This document shows, in pieces, positions 9,618 to 17,747 of a stretch of DNA of 64,000 nucleotides. Position numbers and translations under genes: made by a program. Location of the stretch: contig NZ_JAFMST010000002.1 of assembly GCF_017916275.1 (NCBI RefSeq), forward strand, positions 124,001 through 188,000. The letters run 5' to 3'. The stretch is from Rubellimicrobium arenae (GTDB taxonomy: Bacteria; Pseudomonadota; Alphaproteobacteria; Rhodobacterales; Rhodobacteraceae). Each line of letters begins with the position of its first letter. Within the stretch, counting starts at the first letter, position 1. Under the pieces are notes generated by a model. The model ran no database searches and was not told the origin of the DNA. It saw only the letters and a list, made by a program, of their open reading frames with translations.

Positions 9618-10322
9618 ATGCCCGCGCCCATCGTGCTGCACTACTGGCCCACGCCCAACGGCCACAAGATCACCATCGCGCTCGAGGAGATGGGCCTCCC
9701 CTACGAGGTCCGGCTCGTGAACATCGGCACCGGCGAGCAGTTCCGCCCCGAGTTCCTGGCCATCGCCCCGAACAACCGCATGCCCGCCATCGAGGACCCC
9801 GAGGGGCCGGACGGCCAGCCCATCGCCATCTTCGAATCCGGCGCGATCCTGCAATACCTCGCCCGCAAGACCGGGATGTTCGCCGGCCGGACCGAACGGG
9901 AGCGCGTCGCCGTGGAGCAATGGCTCATGTGGCAGATGGGCGGCGTGGGCCCCATGGCGGGACAGGCCAACCACTTCCTGCGCTACGCACCGACCATGGA
10001 GCCGCCGCAGGTCCTGCCCTACGCGCAGGACCGCTACCGCAACGAGGTCGGGCGGCTCTACCGCGTGCTCGATGGCCAACTCGCCCAGCGCCGCTTTGCC
10101 GCCACCGACGAGTTCACCATCGCGGACATGGCGATCTACCCCTGGGCCGCCGGCTGGGAGAGGCAGGAGCAGACGCTCGACGACAAGCCGCACTTCGCCC
10201 GCTGGCTGGAGGACTGCGCGAGCCGCCCGGCCGTGGTCCGCGGCATGGCCGTCGCCGCCGAGGCGCGGTCCAGCGCGCCCATGACCAGGGAAGAGCAGGA
10301 GATCCTGTTCGGACGGCGCTAG
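9618..10322 (+). CDS. Glutathione S-transferase-like disulfide-bond oxidoreductase (YfcG/YghU type)
   Basis: A 234-residue two-domain GST-fold protein. The N-terminal thioredoxin-like domain begins with YWPTPNGHKITIALEE, the Thr-Pro-Asn glutathione site typical of nu-class YfcG/YghU proteins. The ESGAILQYLA motif (about residues 74-83) binds the gamma-glutamyl group. The helical C-terminal domain contains FTIADMAIYPW. These enzymes act as glutathione-dependent disulfide reductases or peroxidases in the cytoplasm; the substrate here is unknown. The start follows GGGGAGA. Its stop overlaps that of ispZ on the other strand (CTAG). Confidence 0.9.
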   Translation: MPAPIVLHYWPTPNGHKITIALEEMGLPYEVRLVNIGTGEQFRPEFLAIAPNNRMPAIEDPEGPDGQPIAIFESGAILQYLARKTGMFAGRTERERVAVEQWLMWQMGGVGPMAGQANHFLRYAPTMEPPQVLPYAQDRYRNEVGRLYRVLDGQLAQRRFAATDEFTIADMAIYPWAAGWERQEQTLDDKPHFARWLEDCASRPAVVRGMAVAAEARSSAPMTREEQEILFGRR

Positions 10323-10933
10323 GTCTTGCCGGTCTTGCCGGCGTCGTCGGTCATGTAGCGTTCCAGCGCGACGATCTGGAGCCACAGGAACACCACCAGC
10401 GCCGCCGGAAAGGCGAAGGTCTCGAGCGTGACCCAAAGCTCCGTGCTCTGGGTCCGCCAGACGATCTCGTTGGCCACGGCCAGGGCGGCGAACATGAGCG
10501 CGAGGCGGCGGGTCAGGATCAGCCAGCCCTCGTGGCGCATCGGCAGAAGCTCGCCCATGACCCATTCCAGCGTGCTGCGGCCCCAAAGAAGGCCCCCGCC
10601 CAGCAGCAGCGCGAAGATGCCGTAGACGATCGTCGTCTTCATCTTGAAGAAGCTCTCGTCGTTGAACCACGCCGTGAGCCCGCCGAAGACGATGACCATG
10701 AGGGCGGTGAAGACCTGCATGCGCGACAGCTTGCCGGTCATCCACCAGAGCACGCCCATCGCGGCCAGGAGCAGCGGCACGAGCACCAGGGTCGCGACGA
10801 TGAAGCCCGAATATTCGGTCCCGCCGATCTCGTAGCTCCGGTCCTTGATCCGGAAGTAGACAAGGAAGAACAGGATGGTCGGCCCCAGCTCCAGGACCTG
10901 CTTGACGATGGGATTGACCGGTCTGGGGCTCAT
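10319..10933 (-). CDS. ispZ: Inner membrane-spanning protein YciB / septation protein A family (IspZ)
   Basis: A 204-residue polytopic membrane protein of the YciB/IspZ family, with about five or six hydrophobic segments. Family motifs are LELGPTILFFLVYF near the N-terminus, WFNDESFFKMKTTIVY in the middle and WVTLETFAFPAALVVFLW near the end. Homologues affect septation and envelope integrity; no enzymatic activity is established. It converges with the GST-like gene, sharing the CTAG stop region. Confidence 0.93.
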   Translation of the reverse strand: MSPRPVNPIVKQVLELGPTILFFLVYFRIKDRSYEIGGTEYSGFIVATLVLVPLLLAAMGVLWWMTGKLSRMQVFTALMVIVFGGLTAWFNDESFFKMKTTIVYGIFALLLGGGLLWGRSTLEWVMGELLPMRHEGWLILTRRLALMFAALAVANEIVWRTQSTELWVTLETFAFPAALVVFLWLQIVALERYMTDDAGKTGKT

Positions 10934-11040
10934 GACACTTCTGGAACAGTTTTATGACAGCCGCCTTATCTGACGGTCGGGGCACTCTGCCGTTCCTTGA
11001 GCGGTCGCACAAGCACCCGATCGGACAACAAGGGGTAACG

Positions 11041-11523
11041 ATGCCGGAACTGATTCTCCACGAACTGCGCGACACGTTCCGCGGGGTGCCCTTCCCCGTC
11101 GCCCTGCTGCGGATCGTGTCGGCCGTGATCCTGGCCGGGCTGATCGGGGCCGAGCGGGAATGGCGGCGCAAGCCGGCCGGCCTCAGGACCCACATGCTCG
11201 TGTCGCTGGCCGCCTGCCTTTACGTGATTGTGGGGCGCGAGCTCGTGGCCTCGGACTTCGTCGGCCACCCCGACGGGCAGATGCGCGTGGACCCGATCCA
11301 CCTGATCGAGGCGGTGACGGCGGGCGTGGCCTTCCTGGTGGCGGGGATCGTCATCACCACGGGCGGCCGGGTGATGAACGTCACGACCGGCGCGTCGCTC
11401 TGGCTCGCGGGGGCGATCGGGCTCGCCTGCGGCGCGGGCCAGATCCCGCTGGCCGCGCTGACGACGGCGGTGGTGCTCCTGGTGATGATGGGGCTCGCGT
11501 CGATCGTGCAGCGCGACGACTAG
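11041..11523 (+). CDS. MgtC/SapB family membrane protein
   Basis: A 160-residue protein with four hydrophobic segments and the MgtC/SapB signature GLIGAEREWRRKPAGLRTHM (about residues 33-52). A later AVTAGVAFLVAGIV segment also fits the family. Lacking the C-terminal ACT-like domain, it resembles the short SapB form. Family members are linked to magnesium limitation, membrane potential and ATP synthase modulation. A function here cannot be assigned more precisely. The start is preceded by AAGGGG. Its 3' end overlaps the ftsY stop on the other strand. Confidence 0.88.
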   Translation: MPELILHELRDTFRGVPFPVALLRIVSAVILAGLIGAEREWRRKPAGLRTHMLVSLAACLYVIVGRELVASDFVGHPDGQMRVDPIHLIEAVTAGVAFLVAGIVITTGGRVMNVTTGASLWLAGAIGLACGAGQIPLAALTTAVVLLVMMGLASIVQRDD

Positions 11524-12608
11524 GCGTCGGCCCCGGTCAGCGCGCGGGCGAACTCCTCGGGGTCGAAGGGGGCGAGGTCGTCGATCTGCTCGCCCACGCC
11601 GATGGCGTGGATCGGCAGGCCGAACCTGTCGGCGAGCGCGACCAGCACGCCGCCCTTGGCCGTCCCGTCGAGCTTGGTCATCACGAGCCCGGTCACGTCG
11701 GCGATCTTCTGGAAGATCTCCACCTGGCTCAGCGCGTTCTGCCCCGTGGTGGCGTCCAGCACCAAGAGCGTGTTGTGCGGCGCGCTGGGGTCCTTCTTGC
11801 GGATCACGCGGACGATCTTGGCCAGCTCCTCCATCAGGTCCTGCCGGTTCTGGAGCCGCCCCGCCGTATCGATCAGCAGGAGGTCCGCCCCGTCCCGCGC
11901 CGCCCGCTCCATGGCGTCGAAGGCCAGCGAGGCCGGATCGGACCCCTGCGCCGCCGTCAGCACCGGGACGCCCGCGCGCCGGCCCCAGACTTGGAGCTGC
12001 TCCACCGCCGCCGCGCGGAAGGTGTCGCCCGCCGCGATCACCACCGTCTTGCCGGCGGCGCGGAACTGGCTCGCCAGCTTGCCGATGGTCGTGGTCTTGC
12101 CGGACCCGTTCACGCCCACGACCAGCACCACCTGCGGGGTCTTGGGATACAGCGGCATCGGCCGGGCCACGCCCTCCATGATGCGCGCGACCTCCTGGGC
12201 CAGGATCTCCTTGATCTCGGGCACCGACAGCCGCCGGCCCATCCGTCCTTCGGCGAGGTTCGCCGTCACCCGCAGCGCCGTGTCCACGCCCATGTCGGAG
12301 GCGACCAGCAGGTCCTCGATCTCCTCCAGCATGGCGTCGTCGAGGGTGCGGCGCGGCACATCGGCCTCCTCGCGGCCGAACAGGCGGCCGAAGAAGCCGG
12401 GCCGGGCCCCGGCGGGCTCGGAGGGGACGGGCGCCGCGGCGGGCGGAACGGGTGCGGCGGGCGCCGGGGTCGCAAGGGTTGGCGCGGGGTCGGGCGCGGC
12501 GTCGGCGGCGGGCGCGGGCGTTCCTTCGCCCACGATGTCGGACAGCCCCTCGTCCAGCCGGGAGGAGCTCTTGAACAGCCGGTCCTTGAGCTTGCCGAAA
12601 AAGGACAT
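11520..12608 (-). CDS. ftsY: Signal recognition particle receptor FtsY
   Basis: SRP-receptor GTPase that docks Ffh-ribosome complexes at the membrane during co-translational insertion. Domains in order are a membrane-targeting N-terminus, an Ala/Pro-rich linker (about 30-70), the N helical bundle (about 85-150) and the G domain. Motifs are GVNGSGKTTT at 165-174, DTAGR at 247-251 and TKLD at 311-314. The 362-residue length suits alphaproteobacterial FtsY. The ATG was chosen for the MSFFGKLK N-terminus and a GGGGG ribosome-binding site; the open frame runs further upstream without support. Confidence 0.97.
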   Translation of the reverse strand: MSFFGKLKDRLFKSSSRLDEGLSDIVGEGTPAPAADAAPDPAPTLATPAPAAPVPPAAAPVPSEPAGARPGFFGRLFGREEADVPRRTLDDAMLEEIEDLLVASDMGVDTALRVTANLAEGRMGRRLSVPEIKEILAQEVARIMEGVARPMPLYPKTPQVVLVVGVNGSGKTTTIGKLASQFRAAGKTVVIAAGDTFRAAAVEQLQVWGRRAGVPVLTAAQGSDPASLAFDAMERAARDGADLLLIDTAGRLQNRQDLMEELAKIVRVIRKKDPSAPHNTLLVLDATTGQNALSQVEIFQKIADVTGLVMTKLDGTAKGGVLVALADRFGLPIHAIGVGEQIDDLAPFDPEEFARALTGADA

Positions 12609-12762
12609 GGAACCCCCGAGCGTTGCGTCACCGTCACGTAATCCTTCGCGCCCGCCTTGCAAAGGCGCAGCGTGGGCCTCGCATCGGGCGGGGCGCCGCC
12701 GGTCGCGGGGCCGGACCCCCAAGGGGCTGGCGGGCCGCCGCCCGCTCTGGCAGGCTCGGCCC

Positions 12763-13164
12763 ATGCGCGCGCTCCTTGTCCTTCTTGCCCTCGCCGGCCC
12801 CGCCCTCGCCCAGGAGCCCATCTCGGGCGAGGAGTTCGAGGATCTCGTGGAGGGCCGCACCCTCACCTACGGAGAACCCGGGCAGGAGCCCTACGGCATC
12901 GAGCACTACTTTCCGAACCGGCGCGTGACCTGGGCCTTCACCGACAGCCAGGACTGCATCGAGGGGACCTGGTACACCGAGGGGCCCGCCGACGCGCCCG
13001 CGATCTGCTTCGTCTACAACGACGACCTGGGTCCGCAGTGCTGGCACGTCTTCCGCGAAGGCGAGGGCCTGCGCGCCGAGTTCCTGGGCGACGGCGGGCC
13101 GAGCATCCTTTACCAGCTCGAGGAGCAGAAGGGCGGGCTGGTCTGCGGCGGGGTCGGGGTGTGA
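12763..13164 (+). CDS. Small secreted protein of unknown function
   Basis: A 133-residue protein with a clear signal peptide (MRALLVLLALAGPALAQ, cleavage near residue 16). The mature part contains four cysteines in spaced Trp/Tyr-rich contexts: DCIEGTWY, AICFVY, QCWHVFR and LVCGG. These suggest a disulfide-stabilised periplasmic domain. I recognise it only as a type of conserved hypothetical seen in Rhodobacterales. Codon use matches its neighbours. It is divergent from ftsY and convergent with xseA. Confidence 0.78.
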   Translation: MRALLVLLALAGPALAQEPISGEEFEDLVEGRTLTYGEPGQEPYGIEHYFPNRRVTWAFTDSQDCIEGTWYTEGPADAPAICFVYNDDLGPQCWHVFREGEGLRAEFLGDGGPSILYQLEEQKGGLVCGGVGV

Positions 13165-13246
13165 GGACGCCTGACGTCAGCGCCCCCAAGCCGTCGTCCG
13201 GCGCGCCGCCCGAGGTCCCGGGCTTCGCCTGCGCCCGTCCCGGCTC

Positions 13247-14869
13247 CTAGAGCAGGCTGCCCTGCTCGGGCGGGGGCTCGGCGGGGCGCTTGCGGGTCGT
13301 GGCGGCGGCGGGCTTGTTGGCCACCGTGTGCCGCCCGTCGGCGAACTGGATCTCCAGCGTGGTCGCGCGGGCGGCCGCCTCGACGCTGGTGACGACCTCC
13401 CCATCGGCGCGCACCACGGCAAAGCCGCGCTTGAGCGTCTCTTCATAGCCCAGGGTCTCGCGCAGCCGATCGAGCGCCAGCAGCCCGTCGCGCAGCCGCG
13501 CGATGCGGGCCAGCGGCAGCTCGGGCCGAAGCGCCTGCGCCACGCGGGCAAAGTCCTCGACGCTTTCGGCCAGGCCGCGCCGGGCCACCGGATCGAGCCG
13601 GGGCGCCACCCGGCCCAGCACGTCGCGCCGGAACCTGAGCCGCGCCTCCTGCGCCCGGTCGAGCCGCGCCGACAGCTCGCCCAGGTCGCGCCGCGAGTCG
13701 CGCGCCGTCCGCGCCAGCGCCGGGCCCATCGCCCGCGTCGCCTCCTCGAGCCGGCGCCGTTCGGATCGCAGCGTCCGCACCAGCATCCCGGTGCCAAGCC
13801 TCAGGTCGGCCAGTTGCACCCGCCGCCGTTCCGTGACGCTCCGCAGGGCGCGGGGCAGCTGCGCCCCCAGGTAGTCGAGCCGCTGCTGCGCCTGGCCGAC
13901 GATCACGTCCCCGCGCGGCAACGCGCGCGCAAGGTCGCCCAGCCGCTGGCGCCGCTGGAAGACCCCCTGCCGCAGCGCCCGCCCGCCCCGCGCGGTCAGC
14001 ACGGCCACCCGCTCCAGCAGCTCGGCCCGGACGGGGACCGCCATCTCGGCGGCGGCGGTGGGCGTGGGCGCGCGCAGGTCGGCGGCATAGTCGCAGAGCG
14101 TCGTGTCCGTCTCGTGCCCCACGGCCGAGATGACCGGGATGCGGCTCGCCGCGACGGCGCGGACCACGATCTCCTCGTTGAAGCCCCAAAGGTCCTCGAT
14201 CGAGCCGCCGCCCCGCGCCACGATCACCACGTCGGGGCGCGGGATCGGGCCGTCCTCGGGCAGCGCGTTGAAGCCCTTGACCGCGCGGGCCACCTCGGGG
14301 GCGCAGTTGGCCCCCTGCACGGCGACCGGCCACACGATCACCCGGCGCGGAAAGCGGTCGCGCAGCCGGTGGAGGATGTCCCGGATCACCGCGCCCGAGG
14401 GCGAGGTCACGACGCCGATCACCTCGGGCAGGTAGGGGATGGGCTTCTTGCGCGCGGGGTCGAACAGCCCCTCGCCGCCCAGCGCCTTGCGCCGCGCCTC
14501 GAGCTGGGCCATCAGCGCGCCCGCCCCGGCGGGGGCGATGTCGTCCACCGTCATCTGGTACTTGGACTGCCCCGGGAAGGTGGTGAGCCGCCCCGTCGCC
14601 ACGACCTCCATCCCCTCCTCGGGCCGGGCGGTCAGCCGCGACGCCTGCCCCTTCCAGACGATCGCGGCCAGCACCGACCGTTCGTCCTTGAGGTCGAAGT
14701 AGAGGTGCCCCGACGGCGGACGCGCCACGCGCCCGACCTCGCCCCGGACGCGGACGAAGGCGAACTCGCCCTCGACCATGCGCTTCACCGCCTGCGACAG
14801 CTCGGACACCGAGAACTCGGGCGTGTTGGAACGGCGCGGCGGGGCGTCGTCGTCGTCCAGAAGGTCCAT
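13247..14869 (-). CDS. xseA: Exodeoxyribonuclease VII large subunit
   Basis: Large subunit of exonuclease VII, which degrades single-stranded DNA to oligonucleotides in recombination and mismatch repair with XseB. An OB-fold occupies about residues 18-115 (SELSQAVKRMVEGEF, then GHLYFDLKDERSVL). The catalytic domain follows (VTSPSGAVIRDI, VIVARGGGSIEDLW, SAVGHETDTTLCDYAADLRAPTPTAAAE with positions split over several conserved blocks). A long coiled coil fills about 310-450. At 540 residues it is somewhat longer than the E. coli enzyme, with a charged C-terminal tail. xseB is not in the window. It diverges from purD. Confidence 0.97.
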   Translation of the reverse strand: MDLLDDDDAPPRRSNTPEFSVSELSQAVKRMVEGEFAFVRVRGEVGRVARPPSGHLYFDLKDERSVLAAIVWKGQASRLTARPEEGMEVVATGRLTTFPGQSKYQMTVDDIAPAGAGALMAQLEARRKALGGEGLFDPARKKPIPYLPEVIGVVTSPSGAVIRDILHRLRDRFPRRVIVWPVAVQGANCAPEVARAVKGFNALPEDGPIPRPDVVIVARGGGSIEDLWGFNEEIVVRAVAASRIPVISAVGHETDTTLCDYAADLRAPTPTAAAEMAVPVRAELLERVAVLTARGGRALRQGVFQRRQRLGDLARALPRGDVIVGQAQQRLDYLGAQLPRALRSVTERRRVQLADLRLGTGMLVRTLRSERRRLEEATRAMGPALARTARDSRRDLGELSARLDRAQEARLRFRRDVLGRVAPRLDPVARRGLAESVEDFARVAQALRPELPLARIARLRDGLLALDRLRETLGYEETLKRGFAVVRADGEVVTSVEAAARATTLEIQFADGRHTVANKPAAATTRKRPAEPPPEQGSLL

Positions 14870-14942
14870 CGTCGCGTCCTTGTGCGGTGCGGTCCGTCAC
14901 CTTAGAACGCCTCGCGAACAAGGCCAACCGGGAGTCGTGCCC

Positions 14943-16199
14943 ATGAACATCCTGATCCTCGGCTCCGGGGGCCGCGAACATGCCCTGGCCTGGGCCGTCA
15001 AGCAGAACCCGAAATGCGACCGGCTCATCGCCGCGCCGGGCAATCCCGGGCTCGCGCTGATCGCCGAATGCGCCGCGCTCGACATCCTGGACGGCGATGC
15101 GGTCGCGGATTTCTGCGGCGAGAACGCGATCGACCTCGTGATCGTCGGCCCCGAGGCGCCGCTGGCCGCCGGGGTCGCCGACCGCCTGCGCGCCGCCGGG
15201 GTCCTGGCCTTCGGGCCGTCGCAGGCGGCCGCGCAGCTCGAGGCCTCGAAGGCCTTCACCAAGGACGTCTGCGACGCCAGCGGCGCCCCCACCGCCGCCT
15301 GGGCCGCCTTCTCCGACCTGGCCCAGGCCCACGCCCATGTCGAGCGGGAGGGCGCGCCCATCGTCATCAAGGCCGACGGGCTGGCCGCCGGCAAGGGCGT
15401 CACCGTGGCGCAGTCGGTCGAGGAAGCCTTGGCCGCGCTCGACGCCGTCTTTGCCGGGGGCGAGGGGCAGGTCGTCATCGAGGAATGCCTGACCGGCGAG
15501 GAGGCGTCGTTCTTCATCCTCTGCGACGGCGAGACGATGCTTCCCCTCGGCACGGCGCAGGACCACAAGCGCGTGGGCGAGGGCGACACCGGCCCCAACA
15601 CCGGCGGCATGGGCGCCTATTCCCCCGCCCCGGTGCTGAGCGAGGCCGTCCAGAAGCGTGCCCTGGACGAGATCGTGGGCCCCACCCTGCACGAGATGGC
15701 GCGGCGCGGCACCCCCTACCAGGGCGTCCTTTACGCCGGCCTGATGATCCGGGACGGCGCGCCCAAGCTCATCGAATACAACGTCCGCTTCGGCGACCCC
15801 GAATGCCAGGTGCTGATGATGCGCCTGGGCGGGCAGGTCCTGGACCTGATCCAGGCCTGCGCCGAAGGGCGGCTGCGCGAGGCGCGGGTCCACTGGGCCG
15901 ACGACCATGCGCTGACCGTGGTGCTGGCCGCCAACGGCTATCCCGGCACGCCCGAAAAGGGCGGGATCATCGCCGGGCTCGATTCGGTGCCCGAAACCTC
16001 CGAAGCGATGGTCTTCCATGCGGGAACCGCCGCGGCGGACGGACGGATCGTCGCGAACGGCGGCCGCGTGCTGAACGTCACGGCGCGGGGCCGCACCCTG
16101 CGCGAGGCGCGCGACCGCGCCTATGCCATGGTGGACCGGATCGAGGCGCCCGGCCTGTTCTGCCGCCGCGACATCGGCTGGCGCGCCCTGGGCGGCTGA
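14943..16199 (+). CDS. purD: Phosphoribosylamine-glycine ligase
   Basis: ATP-grasp ligase making glycinamide ribonucleotide, the second step of purine synthesis. MNILILGSGGREHALAW starts the N domain. The ATP-grasp part has IKADGLAAGKGV (about 142-153) and EASFFILCDG, and the conserved HKRVGEGDTGPNTGGMGAYSP and GDPECQ motifs follow. The 418-residue length is normal. The true start was placed at this ATG; the longer frame crosses xseA. A compact hairpin overlaps its stop codon. Confidence 0.97.
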   Translation: MNILILGSGGREHALAWAVKQNPKCDRLIAAPGNPGLALIAECAALDILDGDAVADFCGENAIDLVIVGPEAPLAAGVADRLRAAGVLAFGPSQAAAQLEASKAFTKDVCDASGAPTAAWAAFSDLAQAHAHVEREGAPIVIKADGLAAGKGVTVAQSVEEALAALDAVFAGGEGQVVIEECLTGEEASFFILCDGETMLPLGTAQDHKRVGEGDTGPNTGGMGAYSPAPVLSEAVQKRALDEIVGPTLHEMARRGTPYQGVLYAGLMIRDGAPKLIEYNVRFGDPECQVLMMRLGGQVLDLIQACAEGRLREARVHWADDHALTVVLAANGYPGTPEKGGIIAGLDSVPETSEAMVFHAGTAAADGRIVANGGRVLNVTARGRTLREARDRAYAMVDRIEAPGLFCRRDIGWRALGG

Positions 16200-16215
16200 G
16201 GGGCGAAGGCCCCTC
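16198..16215 (+). terminator. Hairpin overlapping the purD stop codon
   Basis: GAGGGGC pairs with GCCCCTC across a GAAG tetraloop, starting within the TGA of purD. No T-run follows. It may end purD transcripts before they enter the convergent rpmB terminator. Confidence 0.5.
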
Positions 16216-16254
16216 CCGCCCCGGCCGCGAACGCAAAAGCCCCACCAGCAACGC

Positions 16255-16276
16255 AAAAGCCCCGCCGAAGCGGGGC
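16255..16276 (-). terminator. Rho-independent terminator of rpmB
   Basis: On the minus strand GCCCCGC, a TTCG tetraloop, GCGGGGC and then TTTT form a textbook intrinsic terminator 26 bases after the rpmB stop. It is the clearest intrinsic terminator in the window. The GGGGCTTTTGCGT tail is repeated once more 20 bp further along. Confidence 0.92.
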
Positions 16277-16302
16277 CCTGCATCATCCGGATCGCGACAG
16301 GC

Positions 16303-16590
16303 TCAGGCCGAGACGGCGAGCTTGGCGATTTCCTTCTTGATCTTCAGCGCGTCCGAGGACAGTTCCTCGTCCTTCGCCTTGGCGAGGAACGCGTCCAGGC
16401 CGCCGCGGTGGTCGACCGAACGGAGCGCGTGGTTCGAGATCCGCAGGCGGAACGAGCGGCCCAGCGACTCGGACTCGAGGGTGACCTCCTGCAGGTTGGG
16501 CAGGAAGCGGCGCTTGGTCTTGTTGTTCGCGTGGGACACGTTGTTGCCCACCATGGGGCCCTTCCCGGTCAGTTCGCACTTGCGCGACAT
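16303..16590 (-). CDS. rpmB: 50S ribosomal protein L28
   Basis: Ribosomal protein of the large subunit, 95 residues. [20 protein letters not shown] at the N-terminus is the L28 signature, followed by [11 protein letters not shown] and a C-terminal extension typical of Alphaproteobacteria. The ATG has AAGGACG upstream; longer frames have no support. It has its own sigma-70-like promoter and a strong terminator, so it is probably monocistronic. The gene immediately upstream on the same strand encodes an Rmf-like protein. Confidence 0.97.
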   Translation of the reverse strand: MSRKCELTGKGPMVGNNVSHANNKTKRRFLPNLQEVTLESESLGRSFRLRISNHALRSVDHRGGLDAFLAKAKDEELSSDALKIKKEIAKLAVSA

Positions 16591-16675
16591 GGCATTCGTC
16601 CTTTGGCATAGGGCCGCGGGACCGCGGCGCGTCACGAGATGCACCCCGCCCCGGGGCGCCAGAATTGGTCCGTGG

Positions 16676-16704
16676 GCCATAAGGCCTTCCACGACCGAGG
16701 TCAA
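16676..16704 (-). promoter_or_regulatory. Probable sigma-70 promoter of rpmB
   Basis: TTGACC and TATGGC are separated by 17 bp, placing a start about 80 bases upstream of the L28 ATG. The -35 element overlaps the stop codon of the upstream Rmf-like gene. Confidence 0.6.
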
Positions 16705-16898
16705 GCGGCTCGACCCCCGTCCGGCCCGGCCTCGTCGTCGATGCCTTCGACGACCTTGACCTCCTCGGCCTCGTCCCATCCCTCGATCCAGCCCTGACGT
16801 TCGGGGCTGTCGGCCGGATAGGGGCAGTCCGCCCGGGGAACGCCGCGTTCGCAGGCCTCCCGGCCCTCTTCATGGGAATCGCCGCCCTCGCGCGCCAT
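16701..16898 (-). CDS. Rmf/CrpP-like small protein
   Basis: A 65-residue acidic protein whose core ([10 protein letters not shown], then DCPYP at 24-28, then [11 protein letters not shown] at 34-44) matches the plan of ribosome modulation factor: a Gly/Ala helix, CPY, then R, W and GW-x-EA. E. coli Rmf binds 30S subunits to form hibernating 100S ribosomes. The related CrpP proteins share the fold, so a ribosome role is an inference. Unlike basic E. coli Rmf, this protein is rich in Asp and Glu, especially in its C-terminal tail. The start has GAGAGGG upstream. It lies just upstream of rpmB. Confidence 0.7.
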   Translation of the reverse strand: MAREGGDSHEEGREACERGVPRADCPYPADSPERQGWIEGWDEAEEVKVVEGIDDEAGPDGGRAA

Positions 16899-16952
16899 GG
16901 TCCCGCCCTCTCTGGCTGTGCCACGGGAATCCTAGCGCGGCGGGGCGGGGCG

Positions 16953-17747
16953 TCACGCGCCGTCCAGGTCGCCGGGCCGGACCGGCAGCGCCCCGGCCCG
17001 CTCGCGGGCCCGCGCCGCCAGGTCGGGATGCCGCCGCCCGGCCACCTCGGCCAGCCGCAGCCACCAGCCCCGCGATCCCGCCCGCGCCGCCCGGTGCGCC
17101 GCCCGGATGGCCGCGCCCGTGGCCCGCCGCGCGCCCGCCTCCTCCTGCACCGCGCACAGGCCCCCGGCTCCCCGGAGCGTCCGGATCGCCGGGTGCCCGC
17201 CAAAGGCCAGCCGCACGGGACGCAGCCGCGGGAACAGCGCCCGGATCGCCGCGGCATGGGCCCGATCCTCCGCCACGAAGGGGTCGAACACGAGAAGCCC
17301 CGCCAGATCCGGCATCGCCCGGGCGCGCAGGTCGCCCAGGGCCTCGTCCCAGCCGGTCAGGCCACCGCGGTAGCGGCCGTCCCAGTCCGCCAGCGGCGAG
17401 ACCTGCGGCGACACCACCACGGCCTGCGCCAGCCCCAGCGCCCGGGCCAGCCGCAGCGCCCCGTAGCCGCCCATCGAAAAGCCCAGCGCCTGCGCCCGGC
17501 CCGCCGCCACGCGCGCCAGCGCCGCCTCGAGCGCGGGCGTCTCGGCGTTCACGTACCAGTCGTTGGCCCGCGTCTTGATGGCGAGTTGCGAATAGCCCTG
17601 TCGGGCAAAGTTCGTCGAATGGCTGTCGGGCGAGAAGCCGTCCCGCCCGTCGCGGCGGTAGTCGAAGGTCACGACCATGCGGTCCGACCGCCCCCGGTAC
17701 AGCACCGCGCGCAGGTGCTCTCCGTCGAACACCGTTTCGGGCGTCAC
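16953..17747 (-). CDS. Alpha/beta-hydrolase family protein
   Basis: A 264-residue cytoplasmic protein with a nucleophile elbow GFSMGGYGA (Ser91 within residues 89-97), typical of alpha/beta-hydrolase esterases. An early strand, RMVVTFDYRRDGRDGF, also fits. The acid and histidine of the triad are less clear; the C-terminal third (about 175-264) is Arg/Ala-rich and poorly conserved. The substrate is unknown. The start is GTG, and its GTGA overlaps the meaB stop codon, so the two are probably co-translated. The longer frame upstream runs through meaB in another phase. Confidence 0.75.
   Translation of the reverse strand: MTPETVFDGEHLRAVLYRGRSDRMVVTFDYRRDGRDGFSPDSHSTNFARQGYSQLAIKTRANDWYVNAETPALEAALARVAAGRAQALGFSMGGYGALRLARALGLAQAVVVSPQVSPLADWDGRYRGGLTGWDEALGDLRARAMPDLAGLLVFDPFVAEDRAHAAAIRALFPRLRPVRLAFGGHPAIRTLRGAGGLCAVQEEAGARRATGAAIRAAHRAARAGSRGWWLRLAEVAGRRHPDLAARARERAGALPVRPGDLDGA

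Noticed and set aside
13443-16286. A 947-codon minus-strand open frame
   Set aside because: It spans the antisense of purD and an alternative frame of xseA and has no recognisable domains.
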